DNA of 64,000 nucleotides, taken from the NCBI GenBank assembly GCA_035544215.1, contig DATKHY010000007.1, forward strand, positions 558,001 to 622,000, read 5' to 3'. Both the position numbers and the translations under genes were made by a program. The notes beneath the pieces were generated by a model. That model saw only the letters and a list, made by a program, of their open reading frames with translations. It did not search any database and had not been told where the DNA came from. The number at the start of each line of letters is the position of its first letter. The stretch's first letter is position 1. The DNA is from Candidatus Binatia bacterium. GTDB lineage: Bacteria > Vulcanimicrobiota > Vulcanimicrobiia > Vulcanimicrobiales > Vulcanimicrobiaceae. Shown one piece after another: positions 1-9,017 of this stretch.

Positions 1-786
1 GATCGGGACTGCGACGTCGGCGAGCGGTAGGACCCGCACCTTGCCAGACTTGGGCGCCTTGAAGCGCAAGCCGTAGATCTTCGTTTCTTCAAGCGATTCG
101 GAGACGATGAGGCGCCTTCGCTCGAAGTCGATGCTCTTGGACCATCGCAGCGCAAGCAGCTCGCCTCGTCGCAGTCCGGTCATAGCCGCCAGCGCTACCG
201 GGCACTCGAACCGCGTCCGCTTTGCGGCCTCCAGGAGCATTGGGATCGTCTGCTCGTCCAGTGCTAAGGCGCGCTTTGCCACTCTCGGGCTGCGCACGGC
301 GGCGGCCGGGTTGGCTCGAAGCCAGCCCAGCGTCTTGGTTCCATATTCCAGCGCGGTGTGAAGGACGCGGTGCACGTGGAGACACGATTGGCCGGACAGC
401 CCATTTGCGCGTACCTTGGCGTAGGCACTCGTTATGTCAGCGGAGCTGAACTTGCGCAGGGCGACCTCCGCAAGATGGGGCTTGAGGTGCAGCCGGACGA
501 TCGACGCATAGCGCTGATAGGTGGTCGGAGAAATGGTCTGCGATTTGGGGGTTGGCGTTACGTACGTGAGCCAAGCATCGAGCAGATCGCCGACGGTTTT
601 CGTCGATTCGTCCGCCCATTGGCCTTCGTCGTAGCGGCGAAGCACGCGGCGTTCGCGCTCCTGCGCTTCAGCTCTCGACATTGTGCCGAGCTTGATGCAT
701 TTTTGGAGCCGCGGTTGATTGGGCAGGCGCGGTAAGTCAAAGGTGGTGTACCAGACGTTCCCGCGCTTGCGGAGAAAGCCTCTCAT
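1..786 (-). CDS. tyrosine recombinase (phage-type integrase), C-terminus cut off by window edge
   Basis: The minus-strand frame is open from an ATG at 786 to the window edge (262 codons, no stop). The N-terminal part has the usual layout: an arm-binding-like start with WYTTFDL near residue 12, then a SAM-like core-binding domain (about residues 65-165). The catalytic domain begins with TGLRRGELLALRW (residues 203-215), which holds the first catalytic arginine of the tyrosine recombinase family, and continues to PKSGKVRVLPL (about 245-255), the conserved beta-hairpin lysine region. The second half (HxxR and the nucleophilic Tyr) lies outside the window. It starts one base after the stop of a putative excisionase, so the two are probably co-transcribed. 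With the relaxase upstream it points to an integrative mobilizable element. Family assignment is firm; the integration target is inferred from the tRNA-Ser scars at 16.9 and 22.2 kb. Confidence 0.92.
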   Translation of the reverse strand, partial: MRGFLRKRGNVWYTTFDLPRLPNQPRLQKCIKLGTMSRAEAQERERRVLRRYDEGQWADESTKTVGDLLDAWLTYVTPTPKSQTISPTTYQRYASIVRLHLKPHLAEVALRKFSSADITSAYAKVRANGLSGQSCLHVHRVLHTALEYGTKTLGWLRANPAAAVRSPRVAKRALALDEQTIPMLLEAAKRTRFECPVALAAMTGLRRGELLALRWSKSIDFERRRLIVSESLEETKIYGLRFKAPKSGKVRVLPLADVAVPI

Positions 787-787
787 G

Positions 788-1039
788 TTAAGCCTCCGGT
801 ATGCGGCCGAAGGCGGCGGTCAAGCTGCTCAGTTCGCCTTTCTTTGCCAATTCCTCTCGTAGGATATCTTTGGCTATTCGCGTCTGGCGCTTGCCGAAGT
901 TCGCCGCCGGCAGCAACCCCAGCTTTATCGCGGCATAGACTGCACTCGGGGTGACGCGAAGCAACGCCGCCGCTTCTCTAACGGTGAGGATTTCTGGAGC
1001 GCTTTCCCAGGAGAGACTCGTTCGACCCAAGTGCTTCAT
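788..1039 (-). CDS. excisionase-like helix-turn-helix protein (Xis/MerR-type)
   Basis: An 83-residue protein with the motif EILTVREAAALLRVTPSAVY (about residues 16-35), the classic helix-turn-helix core of excisionase/MerR-like DNA-binding proteins, followed by a GLLPAANFGKRQTRIAKD wing-like stretch. ATG 1039 is preferred over an in-frame TTG two codons earlier because GAAGG lies six bases upstream. It ends one base before the integrase ATG, a layout typical of xis-int pairs, where the small protein controls the direction of recombination. It could instead be a generic helix-turn-helix repressor of the integrase operon. Confidence 0.82.
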   Translation of the reverse strand: MKHLGRTSLSWESAPEILTVREAAALLRVTPSAVYAAIKLGLLPAANFGKRQTRIAKDILREELAKKGELSSLTAAFGRIPEA

Positions 1040-1089
1040 ACACAACCTTCAATTTCACCAACGCGCGTGGGCGTGAGAACAAAGAGCCC

Positions 1090-3499
1090 TCATCGGTCTA
1101 TCGTCATGGCGTCGCGTGCACGTTGCTCTTTACGAATGCTGTACTCAACATCTCGCCGTATCTCGTTCGGCAGAGCTCGATAGCCGCGCTCGATCGCGGC
1201 TGCAAGGTCGTCGAGCCGTAAGACCCCGATCGCAAGGTCACAATCGATGCGCGCGACGCCGGCACGCTCGAGGACGTTCAGTCGCCGCTCGATTCTCGGT
1301 ACTTCGTCGCGAGCGGCACGCGCGTTATTCATTTCCCGCTCTAGGCCCAACGATGCGTCGACGTAGCGCCGGTAGACGCGTTGGTGGCCGGCCAGCTGTT
1401 TTTCAAGCTGCGGCAAGTCACGCCGCTCGAACTCATGCGTTGCCTCCGCGAGCGCCTTTTCGTAGCGCGAGCGCTGCTCGCCGCATAAACGCTCTTCTTC
1501 TTTTTCCGCGGCGCGGCGTGCCAGCGGGTTCCACGACCGCTTCTCTCTGCCGAGCTGCGCGAGCCGAACGCGCTCGGCATCCGTGCAGCGGGTAGCCTCG
1601 GCCGCACGCTCGTGAATTCGTCGCCGTTCGGTGGCTAGCGCTCCGTCGAGTGTCGGTGGACGCTCGACTTGCTCCAGGTGCTGACGCTCGAGGCGAGCAT
1701 GCTGATAGCGCCCGTCTTCTTCCGCGCGCATGACATTGAGCCGTAGACGTATCTCGGCTAGTGCCACAGGACGCAGCTCACGCTGCGGGACGCGCTCGCT
1801 TCGGTTGCGCGTCGGACGCACGAGCGCATCGACTACCCGCTGCGCTGCGAGGTCGCCCGCACGTGCCCGCTCCGTGACGAATGATCGATACGCGAGCGGC
1901 TTCTCCTCACGCGCCAACCTCCGCTCCGACGCCAGCACGATCTTCGTCGCCTCCCAGCGCACGCGCGCGGCGTCGTACTCTTTCGCGCGCCGGCGGCCCA
2001 TGACCGCGTCGACCGACCAGTACGCGAGCTGCCGGGCAAACACACCGCGCGTGCCCAGCCGCGCCACTGCGCGCAAGAGCAGGCGCGCTTCGCGCCGCCG
2101 CTGGGCATCGCGCTGCCGTTGCCCTCGTTCGCGCTCCCAGGCTGCATCCCGGCGTGCGCCCATCGCCCCGGCACGTTCACTGAAGAAGCGGTCGCGGTAG
2201 GCCCGGTACTCTGACCGTAGCCGCGCATGGTCGGCGATGCGCTCGGCATCGCGCAGCGCCCAGCGCGGATCACTGCATGCTTCGTGTTCCGCCCGATCGT
2301 AAAGCGCGCTGCGGCTGCGCTTCAGTGGCTGCTCCGGTGTATACGGACACGGGCCAAACCGCTGCTCGAGTGCGGCTTTCTTACAGCGCGGATGGATCCG
2401 CGACGCTCCGCAGCCTTTCGCCTGGGGATCCCTGCCCGCTGCAAACGCCAGGCCCTGCACCCGCGCACCGCGCCGGATCAGCTTAACGACGATGCCGTCG
2501 AGATCGAGCCTCTGCCCGAGTTCCTCCCACGTTTTCGACGCATCGATCGCCGTCAGAATCTTGGGACGAACCGAGCCAGCCCATGACGCGGAGCGCGCAA
2601 TCTCAGCGACACGTTCGCGCGCGGGAGTGAACGGGCCGAATTGCGACTCCATCGCCCGCAGTGCACAGCGCGCATCGATGCGTGACGCCGCACAACCCGG
2701 CGCTCTGCGATCCAACCCTTCGGCGAATGCCAGCCCTTGAACGCGCTCGCCGCGACGAACGAGCTTCACGACGACGCCGTGCGCACCCAGGCGCTGATGC
2801 AGGTCGCTCCAGTCCTTGGCGCGATCCACGGCATCCAGCACATAAGTCCGCGCACTCTCCTGCCATGGCAGCTCGCCGCGCTCGTGCAACCGGCGGTACG
2901 CACCGTCGCTGAGCCGGCGCTGCGGATCGGGTGGGGGCGTATACAGATGCTCGACGTGCTGCACGATGTCGCGGTTGTGACGTCCGACCACGATCGTCCA
3001 GCCACGTTCGGCCGCGATCTCGGCACAGACCCGCTCGCGTTTGATCCGCTCGCGCCAGAGGTCGTTGGCTTTGCCATCAGGGCCGATACGGTTGGCGATC
3101 ACATGGGCGTGGAAGTCGTCGGTATCCTTGTGTGCCGCGAGCACGTACTGGCTCTTCTCCATCCCAATCGCCTTGAGCAGCCGTTCCGCATCGCTCACCA
3201 CCTGCTCGCGCGTGGGGCGTTCGTTCTTGGCATAGGCGATGATGAGATGATAGACCGGATCTTTTGCGCCTGGACAGCACGGCGACGGCCTCCATCTCGA
3301 TCGCCGCCGTCTCCACTGACATGGCCCCACGCAGATGCACCCACTCGGCCTTCTCCGGCGCGCTCGCATAGCTAACGCCACCCTCAAAGGAGTGCCCGGC
3401 TTCAGCGACAGCGCGCTGATGCGTGTGCTCGGTGATATAGTCGACCCCGATCGCGAACGTGCGGGTATGGGCGCGCGCCGCTACCGCTTTCGAAATCAT
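1090..3499 (-). pseudogene. MobA/VirD2-like relaxase interrupted by a one-base frameshift
   Basis: The gene starts at ATG 3499 with a GGAG ribosome site. Its first 79 codons contain the VDYITE segment with the likely nicking tyrosine. The frame then breaks in an AAAA run (plus-strand TTTT at 3262-3265). Family homology resumes in the next frame at KDPVYHLIIAYAKNE and continues to 1090. The metal-binding histidine motif AHKDTDDFHAHVIANRIG follows. The central part carries two tandem copies of a module containing WxxLxxRL, VVKLxRRG and VQGLAFA. The long C-terminus is Arg/Glu-rich and probably coiled coil. Joined, it would be about 800 residues, normal for such relaxases, which nick oriT and lead plasmid or element transfer. 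Removing one A restores a continuous protein, so this is either a recent inactivating slip or a sequencing error in a homopolymer. Confidence 0.85.
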
Positions 3500-3558
3500 G
3501 GCATCTCCGCAAAAGGAAAAGCCCCGAGCGCGCGCTGGCGCTACGGGACTCATAGTTT

Positions 3559-3580
3559 CGCCCGCATTATTATGCGGGCG
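3559..3580. repeat. perfect 9-bp inverted repeat upstream of the relaxase (candidate oriT stem or operator)
   Basis: CGCCCGCAT (3559-3567) and ATGCGGGCG (3572-3580) form a perfect stem with a four-base TATT loop, 60 bp upstream of the relaxase start. Hairpins in this position are common in the origin of transfer recognised by the adjacent relaxase. No nic site can be assigned by eye. Alternatives are an operator or part of the relaxase leader. Confidence 0.45.
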
Positions 3581-3830
3581 TTAGTCATGCATGCTTTGTT
3601 ACGTCAAGTATACCACAGATGCAAGTGCGCCGCCATCCTTTCTTTACGTGGTCCGGCCGCTGCACCGGGGGTTTGTCAACGCAGGAGTGGCATGCTCTCA
3701 TTCGCTTTCTTCTTGAAGCGCAGCGCATGCAACGTTATACTTTTGTCCATGCTCTGATCGTAGCAGCGAGGTTTCGGAGCATAGCCGCGCTCTTTTTAGC
3801 GATCGCCTCTTTTCAAGACGCAAGCCGGTA
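3581..3830. other. non-coding stretch between the relaxase and the VWA operon
   Basis: No convincing coding frame is seen here on either strand. Read on the minus strand, TTGACG (complement of 3602-3607) could serve as a -35 box for the relaxase. The rest shows no recognisable element. Confidence 0.4.
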
Positions 3831-3867
3831 GTTGGGCGCACAACGCCTTCGGCGCTGCGCCCCCAAC
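3831..3867. repeat. strong stem-loop with a TTCG-type tip upstream of the VWA operon
   Basis: GTTGGGCGCA (3831-3840) pairs with TGCGCCCCCAAC (3856-3867) with a small bulge, and the loop folds again as GCCTTCGGC. It lies about 180 bp before the first gene of the kinase/phosphatase operon. It may be a terminator for leftward or rightward transcription (there is no T tract), a structured leader or a REP-like element. Confidence 0.4.
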
Positions 3868-4046
3868 CTGGAGCAACGCCAGGGTCGCGCGCCCTTGTCG
3901 CGCTCAGCCGGAACTGGACCAAGCTACGATCCGTATGGCCCAAGCGCGGAGGGTCGAAGGCAGCCGCAGCGAAGGGCCTCATTCCCCGCCGATGGGTTAA
4001 CGATCGGAGGGTCGACCCCATCTTTACCGACCTGGGAGGCAATGTC

Positions 4047-4769
4047 GTGACGACCGACTCCACTTCAACTGAACTCCCGCAGCAACAGGCGTACTCGGAA
4101 AGCCCTACAACCGGCGGTCTCGCTGATGTTCAGTTGGCCGAGAATCCGGAACCGCGCTGTGCCTGTTTGTTGTTGCTCGATACCTCTTACAGCATGAACG
4201 GTGAGCCAATCCGCCAGCTCAATAGTGGCCTTATCGGCTTCAAAGATGAACTCATCGCGGACGAACTCGCGGCCAAGCGCGTCGAGGTCGCTGTGATCAC
4301 TTTTGGGCCGCCACAGCTCCTCTGCGACTTCACCGAGGCTACCGTATTTCAGCCGCCAACTCTAACGGCAAGCGGAGATACACCGATGGGGGCGGCGATT
4401 ACGATGGGTCTCGATCGACTGCAGGAACGCAAAAAAACCTACGATGCTGCGGGCATAAGCCGCTTTCGTCCGTGGGTCTTCTTGATCACCGACGGGGCGC
4501 CGACCGACTCGTGGGCGGGGGCAGCCCAACTTGTGCATGATGGTGAAGCGCGCGGCGCGTTCTCCTTCTACGCCGTGGGAGTGCAGGGAGCCGACTTTGC
4601 CAAGCTCAACGCAATCGCACCGCCCAACCGCCCGGCAGCAAAGCTAGACGGCCTGCGCTTTCGCGATCTTTTTAGCTGGCTATCGAAATCGATGCACGCC
4701 GTCTCGCGCAGCACGCCTGGTACCGACGTCAACCTCAGCACACCAGGCTGGATCAGCGCGCCCGGCTAA
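4047..4769 (+). CDS. VWA-domain protein, TerY-like (first gene of a phosphorylation triad)
   Basis: The protein has 240 residues from GTG 4047, which has GGGAGG eight bases upstream. A von Willebrand A domain fills most of it: the MIDAS metal motif DTSYSM (D45, S47, S49), the threonine in SGDTPMG near residue 112, and the aspartate in FLITDGAPTD. The C-terminus (about 215-240) is Ser/Pro-rich and looks disordered. VWA proteins of this type (TerY) are known to travel with a PP2C phosphatase and a protein kinase in stress or defence loci, and the next two genes are exactly these. The stop overlaps the next ATG by one base, so translation is probably coupled. The target of the complex is not visible in the sequence. 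Confidence 0.88.
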   Translation: MTTDSTSTELPQQQAYSESPTTGGLADVQLAENPEPRCACLLLLDTSYSMNGEPIRQLNSGLIGFKDELIADELAAKRVEVAVITFGPPQLLCDFTEATVFQPPTLTASGDTPMGAAITMGLDRLQERKKTYDAAGISRFRPWVFLITDGAPTDSWAGAAQLVHDGEARGAFSFYAVGVQGADFAKLNAIAPPNRPAAKLDGLRFRDLFSWLSKSMHAVSRSTPGTDVNLSTPGWISAPG

Positions 4770-5533
4770 TGTGGCGCGTGGCGCGCGCAAGCGCCACCGG
4801 CACTTCGCACATGCAAAGTGATACGCCCTGTCAGGATCGTCAGGCTATAGGCACTGTGCTCAGTCCCGATGGCGCGACCTCCCTGATCGCGGTTATCGCG
4901 GACGGAGCCGGTAGCGCGACCCATTCGGCCGAAGGCGCTGAGCTCGTCTGCCATACGCTGTTGGAATTGGCCACCGCCTCATTGGAGCGTAACAGCGACC
5001 TTGACGAGCTCGACGATACTATCGTACGGACATGGTTCGCTCAGGTGCGCGAGGCGTTGCGCGCGCGCTGCGCGCGAGACGATCTGCCGATGTTCGATTT
5101 CTCCGCAACGGCCGTGCTGGCCATCGCCGGCGCTCAGCAGACTCTTTGCGCGCAGATCGGTGACGGCGCCATCGCCTTGCGCACGAGCGTCGACCACTCC
5201 TTCCAGATCGCGATCTGGCCGCAAAACGGGCAGTACGCAAACGAAACAACGTTCGTGACTGACCCCTATGCAGCCGAACTTGTCGCGCTCTATCGCACCG
5301 AGCGCGTTGACGATGTCATTCTATTCTCCGACGGGCTCGAGCGCGTAGCGCTGGATCTTGCCGCTAAGGCGCCGTTTCCAAAATTCGTCGAACCTCTCGC
5401 GCGCTTCGTCCGCGGTGAGGCCACTCTGGAAGAGCAACTGGACGCTCAGCTGCGAGCTTTTATCGAATCAGCGCCAATAAACAAGCGTACCGATGACGAC
5501 AAGAGCTTAATCGTCGCATGCCGACTGCCATAA
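4769..5533 (+). CDS. PP2C-family protein phosphatase
   Basis: A 254-residue PPM/PP2C serine/threonine phosphatase. It begins with a substrate-pocket segment (SDTPCQDRQAIG), followed by the first metal-binding motif AVIADGAGSATHSAEGA. Further motifs are QIGDGAIAL near residue 130, LFSDGLERVAL near 190, and the final acidic motif RTDDDKSLIV near 245. All expected metal aspartates are present, so it should be active. It overlaps the preceding stop (TAATG) and its 3' end overlaps the kinase start by 16 bp, indicating one tightly coupled operon. In the TerY-P triad the phosphatase is thought to reverse phosphorylation by the partner kinase. The domain assignment is clear; the biological substrate is unknown. 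Confidence 0.9.
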   Translation: MWRVARASATGTSHMQSDTPCQDRQAIGTVLSPDGATSLIAVIADGAGSATHSAEGAELVCHTLLELATASLERNSDLDELDDTIVRTWFAQVREALRARCARDDLPMFDFSATAVLAIAGAQQTLCAQIGDGAIALRTSVDHSFQIAIWPQNGQYANETTFVTDPYAAELVALYRTERVDDVILFSDGLERVALDLAAKAPFPKFVEPLARFVRGEATLEEQLDAQLRAFIESAPINKRTDDDKSLIVACRLP

Positions 5534-7521
5534 CCCCCCGTTTCTATGATTCGGCAGGCCGCGACGTCGCTCTCGCAGGCGAGCTCGGCGAGGGCGGCGA
5601 GGCAAAGGTGTACGCCATCGCGGGCGATCCAACGCGTGTACTTAAGGTGTACCTCAGGCGCCCTCCGATGGACCAGCTGCCCAAGCTGCGCGCCATGGCC
5701 GCGCTTAAGAACCAGGACCTGCTTAGCGTAACGACGTGGCCTCTCGACGTTTCGTTCGTCAAGGACCAGCAGTTGGCGGGCTATACGATGCCGCGGCTCA
5801 AGGACTTTCACCCACTTCATACTCTCTTCGGGCCCAAGGCCCGCCAGCAACTCTATCCAAATATGACGTGGAAAGCGTTGGTCACGATGGCAAGCAATAC
5901 TGCCCAGGCCATCGCCGTGTTGCATCATTTCAACATCGTGATGGGCGACGTTAACGCCAATAATATCGTCGTACACGACGATAGCAAGATAACCCTTGTT
6001 GATTGTGATTCCTACGCATTCACCTATAATGGAGAGCTGTTCCCTTGTCGCGTCGGCATGGACGAATACCAACCCCCAGAATTGCAACCGGATCGCTGGA
6101 GCACTTTGCCCCGTACTCAAGAGGGCGATCGCTTCGGGCTAGCAGTTATCATCTTCCAGCTTCTCATGATGGGCCGGCACCCATTCGAAGGCGTCAACAC
6201 ACACAGGAAGCTCGCGGATCCCACGCGCGCCGCGAATATCGCGCGCGGTTTCTTCTTCTACGGGCCCGGCGCCGCCGTTCACGGCCTGCAACCGCCGCCG
6301 GCTGCGCTGACTCTCGGTGCGCTCTCTCCACGCGTCGCTAACCTATTCGTGCGCGCTTTTGCTGGAACGCCAGCTCAGCGTCCAACGGCACTCGAATGGC
6401 ATGCCGCGTTAGTCGACCTTGCCAGCCAGCTCATCTGCTGTAAGGCTAATCCAACACATGTCTATCTCAAGTCCGGACAGTGCCCGTGGTGCGCGATCGA
6501 ACGCCAGACAAAAGGTCAGATTTCCTACTTTCAGCTTCCTGTTCCGTTCAGTAGCGACGGCAAAATCGACGACTCCATTTGGGCAACCTTTCCAGATGCC
6601 AAACTCACTGAGCTCTGGCGCGCCATCTTGGGTCTAGGTGCACCTACAGTCACCTACAGACCGACCCGTGGCGCCGTGCGCGCCATCACATTGCGCCCCA
6701 AGCCGCTCCCGCCTGACCTTCGAAAGCGAGGTCTGATTCTAGGCGGCGCGCTTGCAGTAGCTTGGAGCCTCATTCTGATCCTTTTGCTTACTCAGCACGG
6801 TATGATTGCGAGCGCCTTGGCGGTCGTTACTCTTTGCGCTTGGCCCTTTGTGCGCATTGAAGGTAACGGCGAGTTGCAAGAGCGCCGGGATTCTCTCGCC
6901 GCAGCGCGTGAAGATTTCAACCGTGCCGAAGATCGTTGGCGCAGCTTAGGTGGCGCCATGGAATATCACGAATTACGAGCACGCTTAGAGGCGGTCACCA
7001 ATTCGCTACTTGGGCAGCGGCAGAGGTATGACGCGGAAGTTTCCGCGCTCAAAGCACACCAGCAAGAAGCCAACCGGCGGGCTTTCTTAGACGGACAGCT
7101 TATCGCGAGTTCCAGGATTAAAGGAATTGGCCCGAAGCTGACCGGGACATTAGCGGCGTGGAACATCGAATCCGCGTTCGACGTTGACTACACTAGGATC
7201 GTCAACATCCCTGGATTCGGGCCCGCCAAGGCGAGCGCATTAGTATCATGGCGCACCGGTCTGGAGCAACAATTCAACCGCAGGCCGCCCGCGCCGCTGG
7301 CGGACGCGGTCCTCCGCCCCGTTACCACAAAGTACGTGCGCACGCGCGTCCAAGGTCGAGAAGAGCTCATCGCCGGAAAGACTCGCATTGCCTCCCTGCT
7401 TCCGGAGCTAGCTAAAGCTGCGCCCGAGGCGCAAGCGGCCGCGGCTGCCTCACGGGCTCGGCTCAACCAGGCCATGGCCGATGCGCTTGTCATGCCGCGC
7501 TTTATCTACCGGACGTCGTGA
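5518..7521 (+). CDS. membrane serine/threonine kinase with zinc-ribbon-like motif, coiled coil and helix-hairpin-helix C-terminus
   Basis: 667 residues. The N-terminal kinase domain has the glycine loop GEGGEAKVY, an ATP-lysine in VLKVY, the catalytic loop MGDVNANN (residues 142-149; MGD replaces the usual HRD), the metal aspartate in VDCDSY (about 162-165) and a PPEL segment for APE. Cysteines at about 305-306 and CPWC (322-325) suggest a small zinc ribbon. Two membrane helices follow at about 405-445, then a coiled coil to about 525. Next come two helix-hairpin-helix motifs (IKGIGPKLTGTL and IVNIPGFGPAKASALVSWR, about 533-580), a fold that usually binds DNA. It is the kinase of the triad and overlaps the phosphatase gene. 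A membrane kinase with a DNA-binding-type tail would suit a sensor of invading or damaged DNA, but that role is inference. Confidence 0.88.
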   Translation: MPTAITPRFYDSAGRDVALAGELGEGGEAKVYAIAGDPTRVLKVYLRRPPMDQLPKLRAMAALKNQDLLSVTTWPLDVSFVKDQQLAGYTMPRLKDFHPLHTLFGPKARQQLYPNMTWKALVTMASNTAQAIAVLHHFNIVMGDVNANNIVVHDDSKITLVDCDSYAFTYNGELFPCRVGMDEYQPPELQPDRWSTLPRTQEGDRFGLAVIIFQLLMMGRHPFEGVNTHRKLADPTRAANIARGFFFYGPGAAVHGLQPPPAALTLGALSPRVANLFVRAFAGTPAQRPTALEWHAALVDLASQLICCKANPTHVYLKSGQCPWCAIERQTKGQISYFQLPVPFSSDGKIDDSIWATFPDAKLTELWRAILGLGAPTVTYRPTRGAVRAITLRPKPLPPDLRKRGLILGGALAVAWSLILILLLTQHGMIASALAVVTLCAWPFVRIEGNGELQERRDSLAAAREDFNRAEDRWRSLGGAMEYHELRARLEAVTNSLLGQRQRYDAEVSALKAHQQEANRRAFLDGQLIASSRIKGIGPKLTGTLAAWNIESAFDVDYTRIVNIPGFGPAKASALVSWRTGLEQQFNRRPPAPLADAVLRPVTTKYVRTRVQGREELIAGKTRIASLLPELAKAAPEAQAAAAASRARLNQAMADALVMPRFIYRTS

Positions 7522-8381
7522 CGACTCTCGCGTTTCCTCCAGCAAGCTTGCCGCCTGCCACGACCGACCCGATCTTGACCGGGCTCATGACCCATGTCTT
7601 GCAGCCCGGCGAAATTATACTGCTCCAAACGCAGACGAACGTCGACGAGGCCATCATGGTTACGACGGCGCGCATAATCATCGTGAAGGGGCCTACGCGC
7701 AGGCCCGATCCCTCTCATAGCGGGCGCTACTTTCCACTCGACTCCGTCATCGGCATTCAGACCCGCGGGTGGTTTGGCGTCGGATTTCTCGCGATTATCA
7801 CCGCGGATACTGCGCGAGAATGGATCCCCTGGGCCGATCGATGGCGTTGCAGCTTTGGTGTGACATTCGCCAACAAGCACTTGGGAAATACTGTGGCATC
7901 GTACCTTCGCGCGCTTCTTGCCCACCTCGCCGAACAAAGGCGCCTTGCGCTGCTTAACGCCCCATTGCAGCCAATTATACCGACGGTCGGTGTGGCGGCT
8001 GGCGCCGGTGAGCAATTCTACATGCAAGTTCCTGCCGTTTATTATGCGCAACATTCCTACACGGACTACGTCGGCGGCTGGCAAGGCATGTCGTTTCGTG
8101 TTATGCGCGGCGTATACTACCGCATCGGTGGATCGCGCGGCCGAGGCGTGCGCCGGCAAACGCTCCAGCCCGACGACCGCGGACAACTGCTCATCGGGAA
8201 CCAACGAGTGCTCTTCGTGGGTAACGAGAAGGACATCGCAATTCCGCTAGCACACATCACCGCAGTCAGATCATTTGTTGACGGTTTGCAGATCGGTGTT
8301 GCCAATAAACCCTTGATTCAGTTCTCGACGCCTGACCAGATGCCAGGCCAAGTGCTCAAACGGATCCTAGGCATCCCGTAA
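7518..8381 (+). CDS. fourth gene of the kinase operon, possible PH-like protein of unknown function
   Basis: 287 residues from GTG 7518; its start overlaps the kinase stop in a GTGA, so it is co-translated. Two segments resemble bacterial PH-like beta barrels. One is LQPGEIILLQTQTNVDEAIMV to about residue 80, with ARIIIVKG and the FPLDSVIGIQTR strand pattern. The second is near residues 210-280 (GQLLIGNQRVLFVGNEKDIAIPLAHITAV). There is no signal peptide or membrane helix. I recognise no specific family; the PH-like call rests on the strand pattern and the typical phrase about lines of defence between PH strands. The overlap makes it the likely partner or substrate adaptor of the kinase/phosphatase pair. 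Confidence 0.6.
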   Translation: MTTLAFPPASLPPATTDPILTGLMTHVLQPGEIILLQTQTNVDEAIMVTTARIIIVKGPTRRPDPSHSGRYFPLDSVIGIQTRGWFGVGFLAIITADTAREWIPWADRWRCSFGVTFANKHLGNTVASYLRALLAHLAEQRRLALLNAPLQPIIPTVGVAAGAGEQFYMQVPAVYYAQHSYTDYVGGWQGMSFRVMRGVYYRIGGSRGRGVRRQTLQPDDRGQLLIGNQRVLFVGNEKDIAIPLAHITAVRSFVDGLQIGVANKPLIQFSTPDQMPGQVLKRILGIP

Positions 8382-8395
8382 GCCAGCCACGCGCC

Positions 8396-9016
8396 CTAAC
8401 GCGAGACCGAGATTACCGGGTGGAGCTCGGCGCCATTTTTCGATGCGCCACGTTGCCCATGCTCCGTGTCCCAAAAGCCCACGCCAGTTACGGTGACCTC
8501 CGGCGGCGTCGCGCCGTGATAGTCCAGCCACCAAAATCTGAGTCGTTCGGCAGCGTGATGTCCGATAGATTCGACGACGGCTCTAGCTGATCTAAAGGCC
8601 GTTCCCCACGGTGAGTTCGTGCAATAGGGCGCGGGAATTTCCGCGAGCATGGATTGCCCGGTTTTCAGATCAACGAGAACCACGTGAAAATCGCTGTCAG
8701 GCTCTAACCGATAGCCAACTAGCCGAGCTTGCACGCGCCACAACGTCGTTTCAAAAGGAGCAGCACGCGCTGTCAACGCCTCTGGCTGACTAGGTGTATG
8801 AAGGCTCACTAGGCGCGAGACGGTTGAGTTCACCGCCGGGCCACGTGCCGCCGCTGCGGCTTCCCGATCCATCAAAACCTTCACATTCCAGCGCTCTACC
8901 CCACACGCACTGCCAAATCGCGTTTCGGCGCTTCCGCGCGCTTCGTACCTTGCCGTAGCAAACACGGCAAGCATGATCGCTAGCAAGAGCGGTGTACGTA
9001 GTAGGCGGCCGCCCAC
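8396..9016 (-). CDS. secreted protein of unknown function
   Basis: 206 residues from GTG 9016, one base after the stop of the rmuC frame, so probably co-transcribed with it. The N-terminus (LLRTPLLLAIMLAVFATARYEA) is a signal peptide or single membrane anchor. The mature part has VERWNVKVLMD, a W/R-rich strand (TTLWRVQARLVGYRLEPDSD), FHVVLVDLKTGQSMLAEIPAPYC and a late TVTGVGFWDTEHGQRG. This resembles a family of hypothetical exported proteins that accompany nucleases or metalloproteases in soil bacteria, but I cannot assign an activity. It is convergent with the kinase operon, leaving only 14 bp between them. Confidence 0.6.
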   Translation of the reverse strand: MGGRLLRTPLLLAIMLAVFATARYEARGSAETRFGSACGVERWNVKVLMDREAAAAARGPAVNSTVSRLVSLHTPSQPEALTARAAPFETTLWRVQARLVGYRLEPDSDFHVVLVDLKTGQSMLAEIPAPYCTNSPWGTAFRSARAVVESIGHHAAERLRFWWLDYHGATPPEVTVTGVGFWDTEHGQRGASKNGAELHPVISVSR

Positions 9017-9017
9017 G

